The notes under the pieces are model-generated. The model saw nothing but the letters and a program-made list of their open reading frames with translations. It was not told the DNA's origin and made no database searches. Made by a program: the position numbers and the translations under genes. Shown one piece after another: positions 1-13,400 of a DNA stretch of 64,000 bases. Source of the DNA: Maylandia zebra (Eukaryota; Chordata; Actinopteri; Cichliformes; Cichlidae); assembly GCF_041146795.1 (NCBI RefSeq), contig NC_135168.1, forward strand, positions 39,626,370 to 39,690,369. The letters run 5' to 3'. The first letter of the stretch is position 1; each line of letters opens with the position of its first letter.

Positions 1-1964
1 GTGTCCTGCTCCTCTGAGGGAGGGGACAGTCCTCAGTACAGCTGGACTCTGGATGGACGCACACTGACAGATGCTGAGCTCCTTTCTATAAATAATGAGA
101 CTAACATCATCACTCTGAAACAGCACGTCTCAGGACGTCTTGTCTGCTCAGTCAGGAACAACGTCAGTAATGTCTTCAAAGAACAGAAGATATCTCCCTG
201 TGGTGAGTGAGAACACTCTGAATTTTTATTACCATTACCTGGACCCCAGTTGTCTGCGCCTTCTTTAACGCATATTTACTTAACGACATTCAGTAACCAC
301 AAAAGCACCAGTTATGTTCTAGATAAACATTTTCATATGATTCTTGTTGTCTGTCTCTCTAATTTATACACATATTTCACAATGGAATTTCATTTTAACT
401 GGAACATTGAAGCCACATTTTTAAAGGTGTTGTAAAGAACAGAAAGTGTTCTGTGTGTGTGTGTGTGTTTTAAAAAAAATACATTTTCAGTTACTAACAA
501 AGTAAGAAAAATTAAAAAAAAAAGTTAAATGGCAGTTACAATACCATCTATGATTTTATTGATTTATTGTGGCACCATATGTCTACCCAAACAGTGAAAT
601 ATTCAGAGGTCCATGCTACTCATGTGTGCAACAATAAAGGCATCTTCACAAAAACACAGACAAACAGTAGCTGCAATAACAACATTTCTGTTTCAGGTAA
701 ACATTTGTTAGTGCTGCCAGTCCATTCAAATAATTTTGCTTTTGTTTCCTTTTTTTGTGTCGTTGCAGGTGTGGAAACTTACTGTGATGGCAGACAGGAT
801 GGAGCTCAGTGTTATGGAGCTTTGGGAGGAAGTGTGGAGATAAAGCTGATGGACAGCACCGCAAAAATACCTCGATACCATTTGTTAAAGAATTCATTAA
901 AAATACTAGATGTGAGAAAGAAAAGGATTCTTTATAATATCATAGAACATAAATTTCTGCTTTTTCCCAGTAATGGAACACTTAGGCTCAATTATCTGAG
1001 CAGGACAGACAGCGGTAATTATAGCCTTAAAAGCTTTGATTCAGATGGAAAAGCATCAGATGAGCAGACTCTACAATTGTTTGTTCAAGGTAATGTTTTC
1101 CTTGTTGTGAAATGAAGCCATTAATAGATATGAATATAACTTTAATATTGTTGAAGTAATCCATATCTTTCCATACATGTATTTTACGGTTTATACATAT
1201 TTTTCCACTGAAGACTATAAAGAATGACTGATTTAATTCTGCAATGTCGATTTGAAATCTAAACTCATCTGTGTGTTTTTCTCAGCTCCTGTGTCCTCTG
1301 TCCTGCTGGTCTCTGAGTGTCTGTCCCAGGGAGAGAGGAGGGTGTCCTGCTCCTCTGAGGGAGGGGACAGTCCTCAGTACAGCTGGACTCTGGATGGACG
1401 CACACTGACAGATGCTGAGCTCCTTTCTGTAAATAATGAGACTAACATCATCACTCTGAGACAGCACATGTCAGGACATCTGGTCTGCTCAGTCAGGAAC
1501 AACGTCAGTAATGTTTTCATAGAACACAGGCTGTCTACCTGTGGTGAGTGAGAACCTTATGAATAAAAGTTATTAAGCACAAATTAAATTTTTATGGTTA
1601 TTATGTCTTGAACTGTTTGTTTGTTGGATCATACTATGCTTCATTTTTTTCTTTATTAACTGCAGCTCTGTCAGTGGGATACAGACATCAGGGTAGGTAC
1701 ATGAAAACAATGTACATTGAACCAACAGCAGACCCAGCTCTGCCTAACATGTGATTTTGGTGTCTCCTAACAGATAAGATGCTTATATGTGGTTTGCGAG
1801 CAGTTGTGGTCATTCTCTTGCTAATTGGGATTCCCATCTACTTTGCTTGGAAGAAAAAGAAACATGCCAAAGCTGAAGTCTCTGCTGTCCCACAAACAAG
1901 AGGAGATCCAGAGGATTCTCTTCTGATGGTTGAAATTAGTTCTGCAACTTACACCAACACCTAG
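1..1964 (+). CDS. CD2/SLAM-like Ig receptor, 5' end outside window, short-tail type (gene 1)
   Basis: Exons I place: C2 1-202 (start missing), V 769-1089, C2 1286-1543, hinge 1666-1692, TM plus tail 1774-1964 (stop 1962-1964). All internal exons are phase 1 with AG/GT borders, and their lengths (321, 258 and 27 nt) keep the frame. The V exon has the CDG...QCYGALGG start and DSGNYS in strand F but no F-strand Cys; the C2 exon has four Cys. The membrane segment contains an Arg (CGLRAVVVILLLIGI) and is followed by KKKK and a tail of about 30 residues with no ITIM. Role inferred: a leukocyte surface receptor that could pair with an ITAM adaptor through the Arg. The leading C2 exon implies at least two V-C2 pairs in the gene, or a neighbour that lacks its own TM exon. 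Confidence 0.8.
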
Positions 1965-2128
1965 TTTCACCTTTTATTTGCTGTTATTTATCTTTGGTTC
2001 ACAAGCATGAAAATAGCATTTAGAGAGAAATTCTTCTGCTCTTTTTATTCCCCACAAATTATGATGAGAAGCTCTGTGGTTTCTGGGTTTTACATTTTTT
2101 AAATACAAAATCTTTACAATTCTTAAAC

Positions 2129-2134
2129 AATAAA
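2129..2134 (+). promoter_or_regulatory. Polyadenylation signal of gene 1
   Basis: AATAAA lies about 165 bp after the gene 1 stop codon on the coding strand, a usual 3' UTR length. A T-rich tract follows within 40 bp. Confidence 0.6.
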
Positions 2135-4840
2135 GTTTTGAATTAAGTTTACTTCATGTGTCAGTTTTTTTTTTTTTTTAATTTTCTGCAAATGAAGTTA
2201 CTGAGAGAGGAGAAGGGGAAGCAGGAGATTTATAAATGAACTGGGGCAACAACAGCAGTCATGCAGATGCTGCACTGGTCCATTGAAGAAAGAACTGAGA
2301 GAATAAGAGCTTTAGATTCATGTTCCTAAGATCACCAATTGTCATGAGCTCTGGTTAATGACTGAAAGACTGAGATCACAAATACAACCCAAGGCAGGAG
2401 ATTTTTGTCATTTTAGACTCCTGGGTCCCATCTGGGCAATGTTTACATTAAATTCAAATGCAGGTCACATGCACTTTGTGGAAAAACAATGTGATCAATG
2501 CTTACGTGGCAAAATAATCATGAAATGCATCTTGGTGTATATCTTTTAATTCTTGTACAGTGATAACATAAAACCATATTAACTGAACTGATCACTGTTT
2601 CATAATGTGAAATAAGTTTTTAGACATACTGCACAATATATTTTGTGGATGGTGAAAACTTCTATATTTGGAGTTTTATTATTTGAGTTTTAAAACATAA
2701 GTAGGGGAGAGTGGGGTGGGTTTTTACTTAAAGTAAAAACTGGCACAACTCACTTTAAGATTTTGCTTAAAGTGAGGCCATGATAGTAATGCTTCCAACT
2801 AAAACATGTTCAGGATGTTGTGCATGCTTGGGAACAATCACTTTGGATCTGAAATATATAGTTGTGCCACAAGTGCTCTTGACCCCGATGCAGGGTAAGT
2901 TGCATCTTTGGAGAGAATACCTTGGGGTAAATTGAGCCAGCATATTTTGATCTCAGAAACTGTAATGCTATATAAAAGCTAGACAAATTTAACATATTTA
3001 AAATTATTTTACAATATCAAAGGCCAATTTTATACAAGCCACACGAGCACATCGAAAGTCAGTTTTCTTAAAAATGGCCAAGGACCAAATGAACTTGTTG
3101 AAGCTACCCACTGCTGTACCTTCTGGATGTACCACCAAGTTTTTGTGGTGTGGGTAGTTCTTTTTTTATGCACATCTTCTCGAGGGATGACTCTGTCACA
3201 ATTGTCTTTGAAAGTGAAGATGGGCTTTCCATTCACAATCCCATTACTACTTCACCTTAAACACTTTGCACCAGTGTCAGTCAGCACCATCAACCAATCC
3301 ATGTAGTTGTAGGATTTGATTTTGCCTGCAAACGTCATAATGACAATCACAATTACTTTCAATTATATGTCAAGCTATACACTCTAAATAAGTACCCAAC
3401 TTTACTTCTTTGTGAACTATCTGCATTTTAATAACTGATAATGAGCATTTCCAGGGGAAATAATTATTGTTCCCTATATACTTTTCCTTAAATGGACACT
3501 TAACCCAACCTGCCTCTGATATCCCTGCTAGCTGGATCAAAATGTCATTTCTTTGTGCATATTCAAATACCATGAACTGGATTTTGAGTATGCACAAAGT
3601 AACGAACACATAAATGCTGCTAGTGCCTTCATATGTTCTGCCAGCTCTCTCTCCATAACACTTGATTGACAAGTCCAGATCTTTTACATCCTTTTATAGC
3701 CTTATGTCTCTTCCATCTATCTTTTTCTTCTCCACATATTGTTTTAATGTCATCATGAATATGTTCATCTTCCTCGCCACTTGATGAATGGACTTCCCCT
3801 TCTCACATCATTCACTCTGTCCATGTCCTGTAAAGGAGTGAAAGCCCTGCCTGTCCTCCCTATTATAACTCAATGGCATGATGGTCTATTTCTATTTTTG
3901 GTCTGAAATAAAGAATGTCACTGTGAAAAACGGTAAGTAATAATAATAATAAAAAACAATCAATAAAATAATATATTTAAAATATTCATAAGTTGGGCAC
4001 AAAGCACCACACCATATAGACTCACAGTGTAGCTTACCAAAGCACTAAAACATTTGTGAAATGTTTTTAAACCTGTCTGTAACTGTTTAGACAAAACAAT
4101 CAAAAAACCTTGATCACAGAAATTTTACCTTGAAAGGCAAAAATCGTTTTTGAACTTAAATATTCTGATGTAATGAGGTTCTCTTATTTGCAGGATTAGT
4201 AAAATGGCTGACTCTTCAAAAATGTGCAGTCACATGACTGATTTCTTCTATGGTTCACTAGAAACAAGGGGTACAAATCACCCTCTTTCTCCTATTGTGG
4301 GAATAGCAGCATGACAATTTTCAGTATTTTTTACACAATGTCGCCCTCTAGTGGGAAATGTTTGGACTTTATCATTGCTTCGTTACACTGTCCTTGCTTT
4401 TATTGTATTTTCCTTCACAAAAGACTTTACACTAATGTCAAGAACTTACAATATTAAAGAAATCCACCAGTACAGCAACATTTTCCCATACCAAATAGTT
4501 TGAAACTACAGTACATTAAACCTTAACAAAATAAAAGTACAGTGAAGTACATACTCAGTCCATGCTTAACAGGTTTGTGTATCTGATTTTATTTTTTAAT
4601 TTTACAAGCAGAACGAACTCAGTGTCTCATATTTATTTCTGTGCTATTGTGATAGCGTGATGGCTGTGGAAGCTATAGCTCTGGCAACTGTGTTGAAAAA
4701 ACAATAACTATTATTCATTTTTATTTTTACTTATTTATCTCAACTTCCTAAATCACTCATTTCTAAAATTACAGTATTGTTTAAAAACATTTTAGGACAT
4801 TTATTCATCTATTTTTTGCATTTTGCGTGCGGTAAGATGG
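2135..4840. other. Intergenic DNA, no gene recognised
   Basis: I see no Ig exon or known protein. A GGGGAGAGTGGGG tract near 2704 looks like the edge of a dispersed repeat. Short minus-strand open frames at 3030-3236 and 3370-3672 have no family I recognise and are probably transposon debris. Confidence 0.4.
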
Positions 4841-4844
4841 TTTA

Positions 4845-5060
4845 AACATGAGGAGGGATAGTGCCTATATTTCACAAAACATGTTAAAGATTGAGCTGCC
4901 AGGGGAAAAGAAAATGAAAAAACCACAGAGAAAACACGTGGATATCCTGAAGAAGGATATGCAGAGGGTTGGTGTGATAGGAGAGGATGCTAGAGACAGG
5001 GTGAGATGTAAGCAGATGATCGCCTGTGGTGACCCCTAAAGGCAGACACCAAAATAAGAA
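4845..5060 (+). mobile_element. LINE ORF2 C-terminal fragment
   Basis: The frame starting at 4848 reads MLKIELPG, then DMQRVGV, EDARDRVR and a final CGDP before the stop. From memory this is the C-terminal tail of a very common fish non-LTR retrotransposon. Only the tail is present, as expected of a 5'-truncated insertion. Decayed minus-strand copies of the same element lie near 17.7, 31.0, 39.4 and 49.4 kb. Confidence 0.7.
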
Positions 5061-5623
5061 AAAAGAATTGGGCACTGTGATGTTTGTCTTTTATGCCAGG
5101 GGGCACTGCACAGAATCATTATTTGTGCGTCCCCAATGATACTGTACTAGTGTAGGAGGAAGGAGTTTAGTAACTTATTAGTACCTCATCACAGATTCAG
5201 AGATAACAAAGAGTAAAATATGTGTATTAACACTTTTTTATGTTGCAGTGTGGTCTGAAGGTCAGGTTTTTTCTCTATTTTGTTGGTGTTTGTTGGTGTC
5301 ATTGGGGTTGCCCAAGACTTAGGATTTAATGTTAAATAATGCTTTGCATGCATGTTTTACATTGCTTCATCATTGTTTAGAGCATTGCTGTCATGGTTCT
5401 CAGGATCTGGAGAGGGTGTGGTGTGTGTTTGTCTCAGCCTCTCCAACAAGGCAGAACTGGACTTTGCTTCCCTGCCTCTGAACCCGCCCTCACAGCACAC
5501 CTGTGGCTCATTCATGCTGATTCTGCTCTGGCTTCTCATCGCAAGCATTTTTCCTGGCAGACTACTTAAGACGGCAGGAGATGCTGCTTCCTCGCTGGAT
5601 TGTTGCACTACCTAGTGTCAGTG

Positions 5624-5699
5624 TAGCCTAGCCTAGCCTAGCCTCGCCTCGCCTCGCCTCGCCTCGCCTCGCCTTGCCTTGCCTTGCCTTGCCTCGCCT
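5624..5699. repeat. Pentanucleotide microsatellite (GCCTN)n
   Basis: Tandem GCCTA, then GCCTC, GCCTT and again GCCTC units, so the fifth base changes in blocks. It lies inside a GC-richer stretch (about 5380-6010) that ends in AATAAA-containing sequence and may be the 3' end of a dispersed retroelement. Confidence 0.85.
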
Positions 5700-6009
5700 C
5701 TTGAGTATCTTTTGTCATTTCCCAGAGTTTCCTTCTAACATAGTTTTCCCTGCCCATCTCTCCTGCTGCCTGGATTCCTGTGGATGTGTGTGAGTGGGCA
5801 TGAGCATGATTGGACTGCCTGAGTGAATCACAGACTGTAAAAGAGGAGAGTGTGTGCCTTCCCTGGACCTTCCCTCACCTTCGGACCCCCAAACCCCCTG
5901 GAGCCCTGTATTACCTGTTCCACTGTATATATGTATATATTCTCACAATAAATCCTTCACCCTCTCTCTAAAAATCAGAGTCCTGCGAGTGAGTCCTCTG
6001 CCTAACTGA

Positions 6010-7200
6010 GAGTGACAACTGCATGTTTTTATTGAGAAGCTTTAATTAATAGCTTTATTAAACAAACATCTTTAAGGAACAACAACAACAAGCACCATGG
6101 AACAAGAAGGGAAACTTCCACATCTTCTTACTGATAAGTTTAAAGTTATGTTCACTTCTTAGTGGTCACCAAAGGCTTTTGAATCAATACTGCTTGTGAT
6201 CATGGCATCATCAGGCCTGTCTAAATTTAGAATCACATTAGACAAACTTAAAACTGGTTTATACTGGTGTGAAATTAAAGACTGAGCTTAATAGTGATAT
6301 TTTGTTTGCAAAGATAAAAACTTTAAGTGAGTACGGGCTATTATAAGTCACATCTACTCTTCACTTTGTAAAGACTACTCAGAATTACTATTTTAAACAA
6401 CTAATGTGAAAATTGCTGCAACATATGATTTCTTTGTCGTACATACTTAAACAGAAGTCTCGTCTACTTGTAAAAAACATGCAAACTAATTGCTATAACA
6501 AAAGATACAAATAAGAGTTACTTGTGTTACTCAAAAGCTTCAGAAATCTTCCCCAAAACAGGTTCCATTCTCCTAAAAAAGCCACATATGTACAATTAAG
6601 GTAAAAACACAGTTCAAAGTATAGTAATACAAGTGTACATCAAAATGTAAAATGTGTATTTTATATCTTGCCTTCTTTTATAAAATAACTGACAGCACAC
6701 ATTCAGAAACTGTTTCAGTTGTAATAATGAGAGAACAACACACAGAGAGAAGTCAGTCACCTATAGAAATAGCCATGTTCCTATCCAAATGACAGGATGT
6801 TTAAAATCTGGATTCAAACATTAAAGTCAAATATGACCATTTAAAAACCTGACCGTCAAGCAACAGGGACACCTGGACACGAGTGTGGAGCACAGTGGTA
6901 AGGTTAAAATGGTGTTTGTTAGACAGAATTTGCAACCACTTCTTTCTTGGTGGTAAACTGGCGGCAGGGACGTTATCAAACACTGATCTCAAAGAGTGGT
7001 TGAGAACAGAAGAGGAAAAACAAATGAAGACTCTGCATTAGTCCACCAGAACAATATCATTAGGATTTTTTCTCTCTTCTCTTCCCATGTTATTATATAC
7101 AATGTTTGCTTCACATTTATCCAGATTTATTAAGACACTTGCATTTCTTAGAGAAGAGGGGGCTGATCCCCAGATATAAATCTAAAGACAGGCCAAAGAT
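6010..7200. other. Intergenic DNA downstream of gene A, no gene seen
   Basis: No Ig exon or transposon protein is visible. Parts (around 6040-6120) share wording with 20870-20960, suggesting both are 3' flanks of duplicated receptor units. Confidence 0.35.
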
Positions 7201-7204
7201 GAAT

Positions 7205-7225
7205 AATATTATTATTATTATTATT

Positions 7226-7258
<33 letters not shown>

Positions 7259-7259
7259 A
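7205..7259. repeat. Trinucleotide microsatellite (ATT)n(GTT)n
   Basis: Compound repeat, first ATT units and then GTT units. The minus-strand polyThr/polyIle frame across it is an artefact of the repeat. Confidence 0.9.
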
Positions 7260-7332
7260 TAGTAGGGACAAAGTAGCCCATGAAGGTGTCACAGGAAGCT
7301 AAAGTGTCTGAATAGAATTCAGTCATCATTAA

Positions 7333-7338
7333 TTTATT
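7333..7338 (-). promoter_or_regulatory. Candidate polyadenylation signal of gene A
   Basis: TTTATT on the plus strand, AATAAA on the gene strand, about 160 bp past the gene A stop codon. Confidence 0.5.
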
Positions 7339-7496
7339 CATATTTGTTTTGTTCTTTATGTGCTGTTAGCTGGAACATTAGCTGTGTTTCAGCCACAGAC
7401 TTACATGAAGCAACAACCTTTTGGCATCTTGATGTCACCTCCTCCTTCGGTCTGCTGTCAGTGGTGCAGTCGGTGTAAAAGCTCCAACCACTTAAA

Positions 7497-10400
7497 TCAT
7501 CTTCTGTTGCTTGAAAACTTGATTTGGCCATACTCCACCTCCGCCTCTGCTCTTTGCTCAGCATCCTTCCTCTGACATTTCGTGATAATGACATGAGCAT
7601 AGGTTACTTCCTGGTCATCTTCTTCAGCTGCAAATTAGTAGGAAGAGGTGGCACAAACATAATGTTACAGTCAGTGTATTAGTACAGGAATGGTTTGACT
7701 TAAAGAAGAACTTTCACTCTCATGTCTGCTGCTGGAACAGTTGATTAGTTTTACCACAAAGGTTGAAGGCAGTGTGTGTGATTCTAACTGGTGCACTTTA
7801 AAACTAATTAAAATGTTTCATTGGTGAACTCACGGGTTGCCGTTTTTTGAGCTGTTTCCCCATGTTTTTAGTTGTTGTGTTAAAGCTAGCTGATTAGCCA
7901 TACCAACAAATTTGACTGGCATATGACAGAGGTATGATTAAACTCTTGGCAAGACAACTGGTGCGACATCTTGGCAAGACAGCAAAAAGGTTTATTAAAT
8001 TTTTTTAAAATAATTATATATGTTTAATTAATCAAAGTGGAGTGGGGAAATGGAAAGTTTTGTACCTCTTTGTTCTGTAGGTTTGGTTTTTTGCTTTATG
8101 ATGTGTTCACAGGCACCTGCTACACCCACAACTAACAAAATGAGCAGTGCTGAGAGAACACCACCGATCAGTGGTAAATAGGCTGTTTGTGGTGGTAAAA
8201 AGGACAGAATAAGACAAAAACAAGTCAGCAAGTCTGAGTTTTTATGAAGACAAACAAAGAAATAATGAGAAACTGGCATTAGTCAGTCTACTGTAGCAAA
8301 GTTATTTTCACTTACTAATGTACCATGGGTTATCACTGCTGACAGTTTGATTGAAGGGTTTGATCTTAGTGGGGTTTTTATTTGACACTACGGCGGTCTC
8401 CTTAGACGTAGCAGTTTGTTTGGGGACTGTTGTTGGTTTAATACACAGGGTGTTATTGGCTTCATACACCCACCCTGATATCTGTTTTCCATTGACTGAA
8501 GTGCAGTTAATGAAAATGAAGCCTGAGAGCAAAAACGTATAATTAATGAAAGACTGAGTGACCAAAATGATCATATTTGTGATTATCACAGTGTTCTCAC
8601 TCACCACAGGTAGATATCCTCTCCTCTTTGGAGACATCACTGACGTTGTTCCTGACTGAGCAGACCAGATGTCCTGAGACGTGCTGTTTCAGAGTGATGA
8701 TGTTACTCTCATTATTTCCAGAAAAGAGCTCAGCATCTGTCAGTGTGCGTCCATCCAGAGTCCAGCTGTACTGAGGACTGTCCCCTCCCTCAGAGGAACA
8801 GGACACCCTCATCTCTCCCTGGGACAGACATTCAGGGTCCAGCAGGACAGAGGACACAGGAGCTGAGAGAAACACACATAGATGAGTTTCTTTAGAGTCT
8901 CTAATAAAGAATAGGGAAAGCATAGAATACAGGGAAATGTCGTGAGATATATTGTATAGATTATTGTATAGATTACCACAACAATATTTTATTTACATCT
9001 ATTAATGGCTTAATTTCCCAACATTTACCTTCAATAAACAACTGTAAAATCCGCTCGTCTGATGATTTTCCATCCGAATCAAAGGTTTGAAGGCTATAAT
9101 TACCACTGTCTGTCCTGTTTAGTTTATTGATCCTAAATGTTCCATTACTTGGAAAATGAGCTCTCTCTCTTATGGTATTAGAAATAACCGTATTTTTTCT
9201 CACATCTAATATTTTTAATGAACTCTTTAATAATTGGTATCTATTAATTTCTGAAGTGTTGTCCATCAGCTGGATGTCCACAGTTCCTCCCAAAGCTCCA
9301 TAACACTGAGCTCCATCCCGTCTGCCATCACAGTAAGTTTCCACACCTGCAAAACAAAAATAAAGTTGTCATAGTTGTTAGTTTTGCTCAGTAGATGAAC
9401 AGATGTCCACATGCCTGATGCAGTAGCCTGAGTTCTAGCCAGAGGGCTTTTGCTGTGTGCCCTGCTTTCTTGTCTCCTCTTTACTGAACACTATTTAACA
9501 AATGTAAGCAATGTTTCAGAGAGGATATCAGAAGTGGTAACAAAAGGAGATCAAAGCACAAAGTAATGGTTAATAGACCTGTACACCAGAACTATAAGAC
9601 CAGGAAGACCAACCTGAGGAGGCTTACAACTCAGTGCTTCTGGATTTATGTGTGCTTGGCTTTATACAAGGCTAATATTGCACTAATGACATTTACTAAG
9701 AACTCAAGTCACCATCAAATGTGGAATATCCCACACTTGATGCACTGTCCATATCACAAAGATCAGAGTGGAGTGACCATCAGCCACTTCTTGTCCATCG
9801 ATGACATTATGCTGTATGACAGGAGTGACTGAAACACTGACTCACTGATCCACCTCACCAGGATCTACACTGAAAAAAATATGTTGTTGGATTTACTTAA
9901 TTCAATGGTGGACATTTGTTGCACACAGATGTTTTGCTTCGGCAGCAACTTAAACAATTGAGTTAAATTAACACAATTTATTCATGTTCAATAAACTTGT
10001 GCAATTTGTGTTGATAAAATGTGACTTAAACATGTTTTGATGAAGTAATTTGAGCTCTTGGAATATTTTAATCCTTCACAATTTTCTCACGTTATCCCAA
10101 CACGATTCAATAACTTTTACCCAATACTACTTGGTCACTTAAATACTACATGTTATCTTCAAATTACATTTTGCTATTATATTCTAGTATCAAATACACA
10201 ATTTTCAAATGGAGGCCTTATAACAGATTGTATTGTTCTCTTCCAAGATGGTTGCTGGCATCCACCAGTAACCTTTCAAAACAAAATGTCTAATTTCACT
10301 GCATTGACAGTAGGTAAAGAATTAAACTGACATTACTCCTCCACTGAATCTACATAAATCAACAGTTAAATAATGTCAGTTCTTCCGTGTTCTCTGGAAT

Positions 10401-13400
10401 CAATCACAGTAAAGAAATTGGACTGTTTCTTTTGAAAAATGTTGGGAAAGAACAAATCAAAACATTCTATTTAAGGCCTCTGACATCAAGATTCAGTTAA
10501 TAAACAACAATTATAACTAAACAATTTGAGGTAATGTTAGTTTCCATTAACATTAAATTAGGTTACTGAATTGGCAAACACCTTCCTATTAACACTACCC
10601 ATTTTACCCCAATAACTAAAGAAATTAGCACTTGCAGGTCAAAACCTTTATTCAAGAGATGCAAAAATAACATTGATACAGTGACTGTCAAAAATTACAG
10701 CACTGATCATACTGTGACATCTTGGTTCAAAACAGCACACTTAGAAATATTCAACGTTCTTTACTTCAACTGAATAAAATTGAAAATACCATTTCACACG
10801 ACCCATATGGGATATTTAGACTGTATAACTGTTCACGCTACATCTCTTCACTAGTAAAAGAAAGAAAAAATACAAAGACAAATTTAAAAATGCTGCCAAA
10901 CAGACAAAGAGAACTTGTACAGAGCAAAAGGAAAAACAAACAACAAAAAAAACGGCTCGTCCTCATGGCAGTTGCATAGTATATAAAAATGAACCCTGCG
11001 ATCTGCTCCTGGAATTGAGCTTCAAAAATGCAGCAGAACAAGTGTGAGATTTAAATGTCCTCTCACCTAGAGCTGATCAACTCACATGCATAACAGTGAG
11101 CTTCGTTGCAGGAGCAGTTTTGTCTTAGTTGTGAGCTTTTCTTGAGAGCTGAGTTGCATCCAACTCCATTACCACCCTTTGAATCACCTCAAAAGTGTAG
11201 CAGAGTTGTGATGGGTAACTCATGTTGAAGGAATAAAAAAGGTCCAAACAGCATGGCTACTGCAAAGGTCACGTTATCCAGATCTTGAAGAACAACATCA
11301 GAAAAGTCATTGCCTGGCGCATCTCTGGAGACAGATGTTCATTGTGGTTTTCTCAATCTGTGCAGTGGCCTCAGTCAAGTCCTGGTTAAACACAAAACAT
11401 TTCTTTAAGATTCCTTTTTAAACTCATCTCTTTTGAATCTACCAGTTCTAATGTTAGAGTAATTTAAACCAATGCAAGCAACATAGTAAATAGCTATAGC
11501 CAAAGAGTGGCCTGCCATGCTGCCATTCATGGTCTAACAGAGTTTCTAAGAGAGGGTGAAAAACATAATAATTTCAAATGCTTTACATTAGTTTTTGTTA
11601 GAAAGACACCGGCCCATCAGAAATCCAGGTTATGTCACTCAGAAGATGTTAGAATTTAGACTTTCAGCCCCACAATTTGGTTAGCTGTTGGTCAGTTGGT
11701 CTTTTTTTTTTTTTCAAACAAAAGCTAATGTAAATACTGGTGGGATTTTTCTTTGTTCACTAGAATGACAAATTTAAAGTTTTTTCACACTGATGTGACC
11801 CCTAATACAGGGGTGGGGCCTCAAGGGCCGGTGGCCGAGTTCACTACCAGGCCTCATGTGAACTTCAAATTATTAAAGAGGACTACTGGTCCTAACCAGT
11901 CCAATGAGGATCAAGTGGATAACTAAATGCATTTCTAAATGTTGCAAATCCACAACCTACTCATAAAACACTCACCATGAACTCCTGCACCAAGATGTTG
12001 CAATTGTCTTTCACACAGATGCGGAGCACTTTGATGAGGGACTTCAAGCATTAATGTCATCCTTGACTATTATAACAAAGAAAACAGAGATTTGTGAACT
12101 TTTCAGTAGCACAGAAGAAAATGATCCCAGACAAAAACTCTTGACTTTTTAAACCAGTCAACATGCAACACCAGCATCTACAAAGCAATATCAAAAGTTC
12201 CTGTTTGACATCAACTTTATGGATATATAGTTTCCAGAACATTTATTTTTAAAAAAAGATAATTTTTTCTCAGTGGGCCAGTAAATGCATGACGAAAATT
12301 ATGGCATCCTTTTAGTGGAATCGGTACTCACAGGTAATAGTTGACTGTTTCAATGGATGTAGCATAAAAATCTTTTACTGACCTAATGCAATACATATAC
12401 ACTTTGTAGTTAAAGAATTTTAAAGTTCTTACTGTCATAATGGCAGCTACATCCTTTAGCTTTGTGCCCTGTTCCCCCGATCACTTTGCAAACACTTTCA
12501 GCAGACTGTCAGAGAGAAACTCAGCTCCGTCAGAAACCTTGACTGTATGCATGGTTGGGATGCACTGGAATGCTGCATTTTATCTGAAATGACATAAAAT
12601 TATTTTGAAATAACAGCAGGCACTGTGCTTGGTTAATCAGTAATGTTTTGTTGAATAAAAACTGTGTTTCCAGATCTTATGGGATTAAAAAAATCCAAAG
12701 ATGTTTGTTTCTGATTTGCAACCCAACAACCCACAAGTTACAACCTCATTTCAGTTCAAGTGTGCATTAATGCGAGTCCAGTAATCACCTTTCTGGCAAT
12801 ACATACAGGTATAAGTTAAACCTATGGCAGATTTTGGATCTCTCAGTTGTATTAATAGGGTGAGTATGCATGCACCTAATAATTATAAAAAACCTATTAT
12901 AATTAAGTTACAGAAACGAAAATAGAATATACTTTCTTACCATAACACCTTGAACCCACAATCCATCAGCTGACTCCTGGTGAAATGCCGAATAGATGTG
13001 GTCTCTCAATGTGCATCAACAAAAACAAAAACAAAAGGACAGCAGGTGAGGGCAGGAGGGGTAGGGATGTAAGCTAGCATAATGCCGCTGATGATATTAG
13101 CTAAAGCTATTCAATGTCCAAAATCTCACTAACACCACGGTGCAGTAAATACACAATGTAACTGAAGAGTCAGTTGGCAAATCTATTCACACAGAAAACC
13201 AAATTATGTTATGAGTGCCTCGTAATTAGGTTTAATGTGATATTACGGCTCTTGTGCCAAAGACAAATTCAAATGAAAAAGCGCCAATTCTTTGACAACA
13301 GATAAAACAGCAAATAAGCTAACGGCTCTTTTTTAGCATGTTACATGGCGACACTCTAGACGTTTAACTACATTTGGCTGAAATATGGTAAAAATTAATT

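Noticed and set aside
7117-7341. Minus-strand frame rich in Thr and Ile
   Set aside because: Translation of the (ATT)n(GTT)n microsatellite.
8681-8866. A recurring open frame of about 61 codons opposite every C2 exon (also 1282-1467, 24050-24235, 34455-34640, 44477-44662, 59305-59487)
   Set aside because: It is the antisense shadow of the highly conserved C2 exon. Its conservation follows from C2 conservation, and it has no start context or splice logic of its own.
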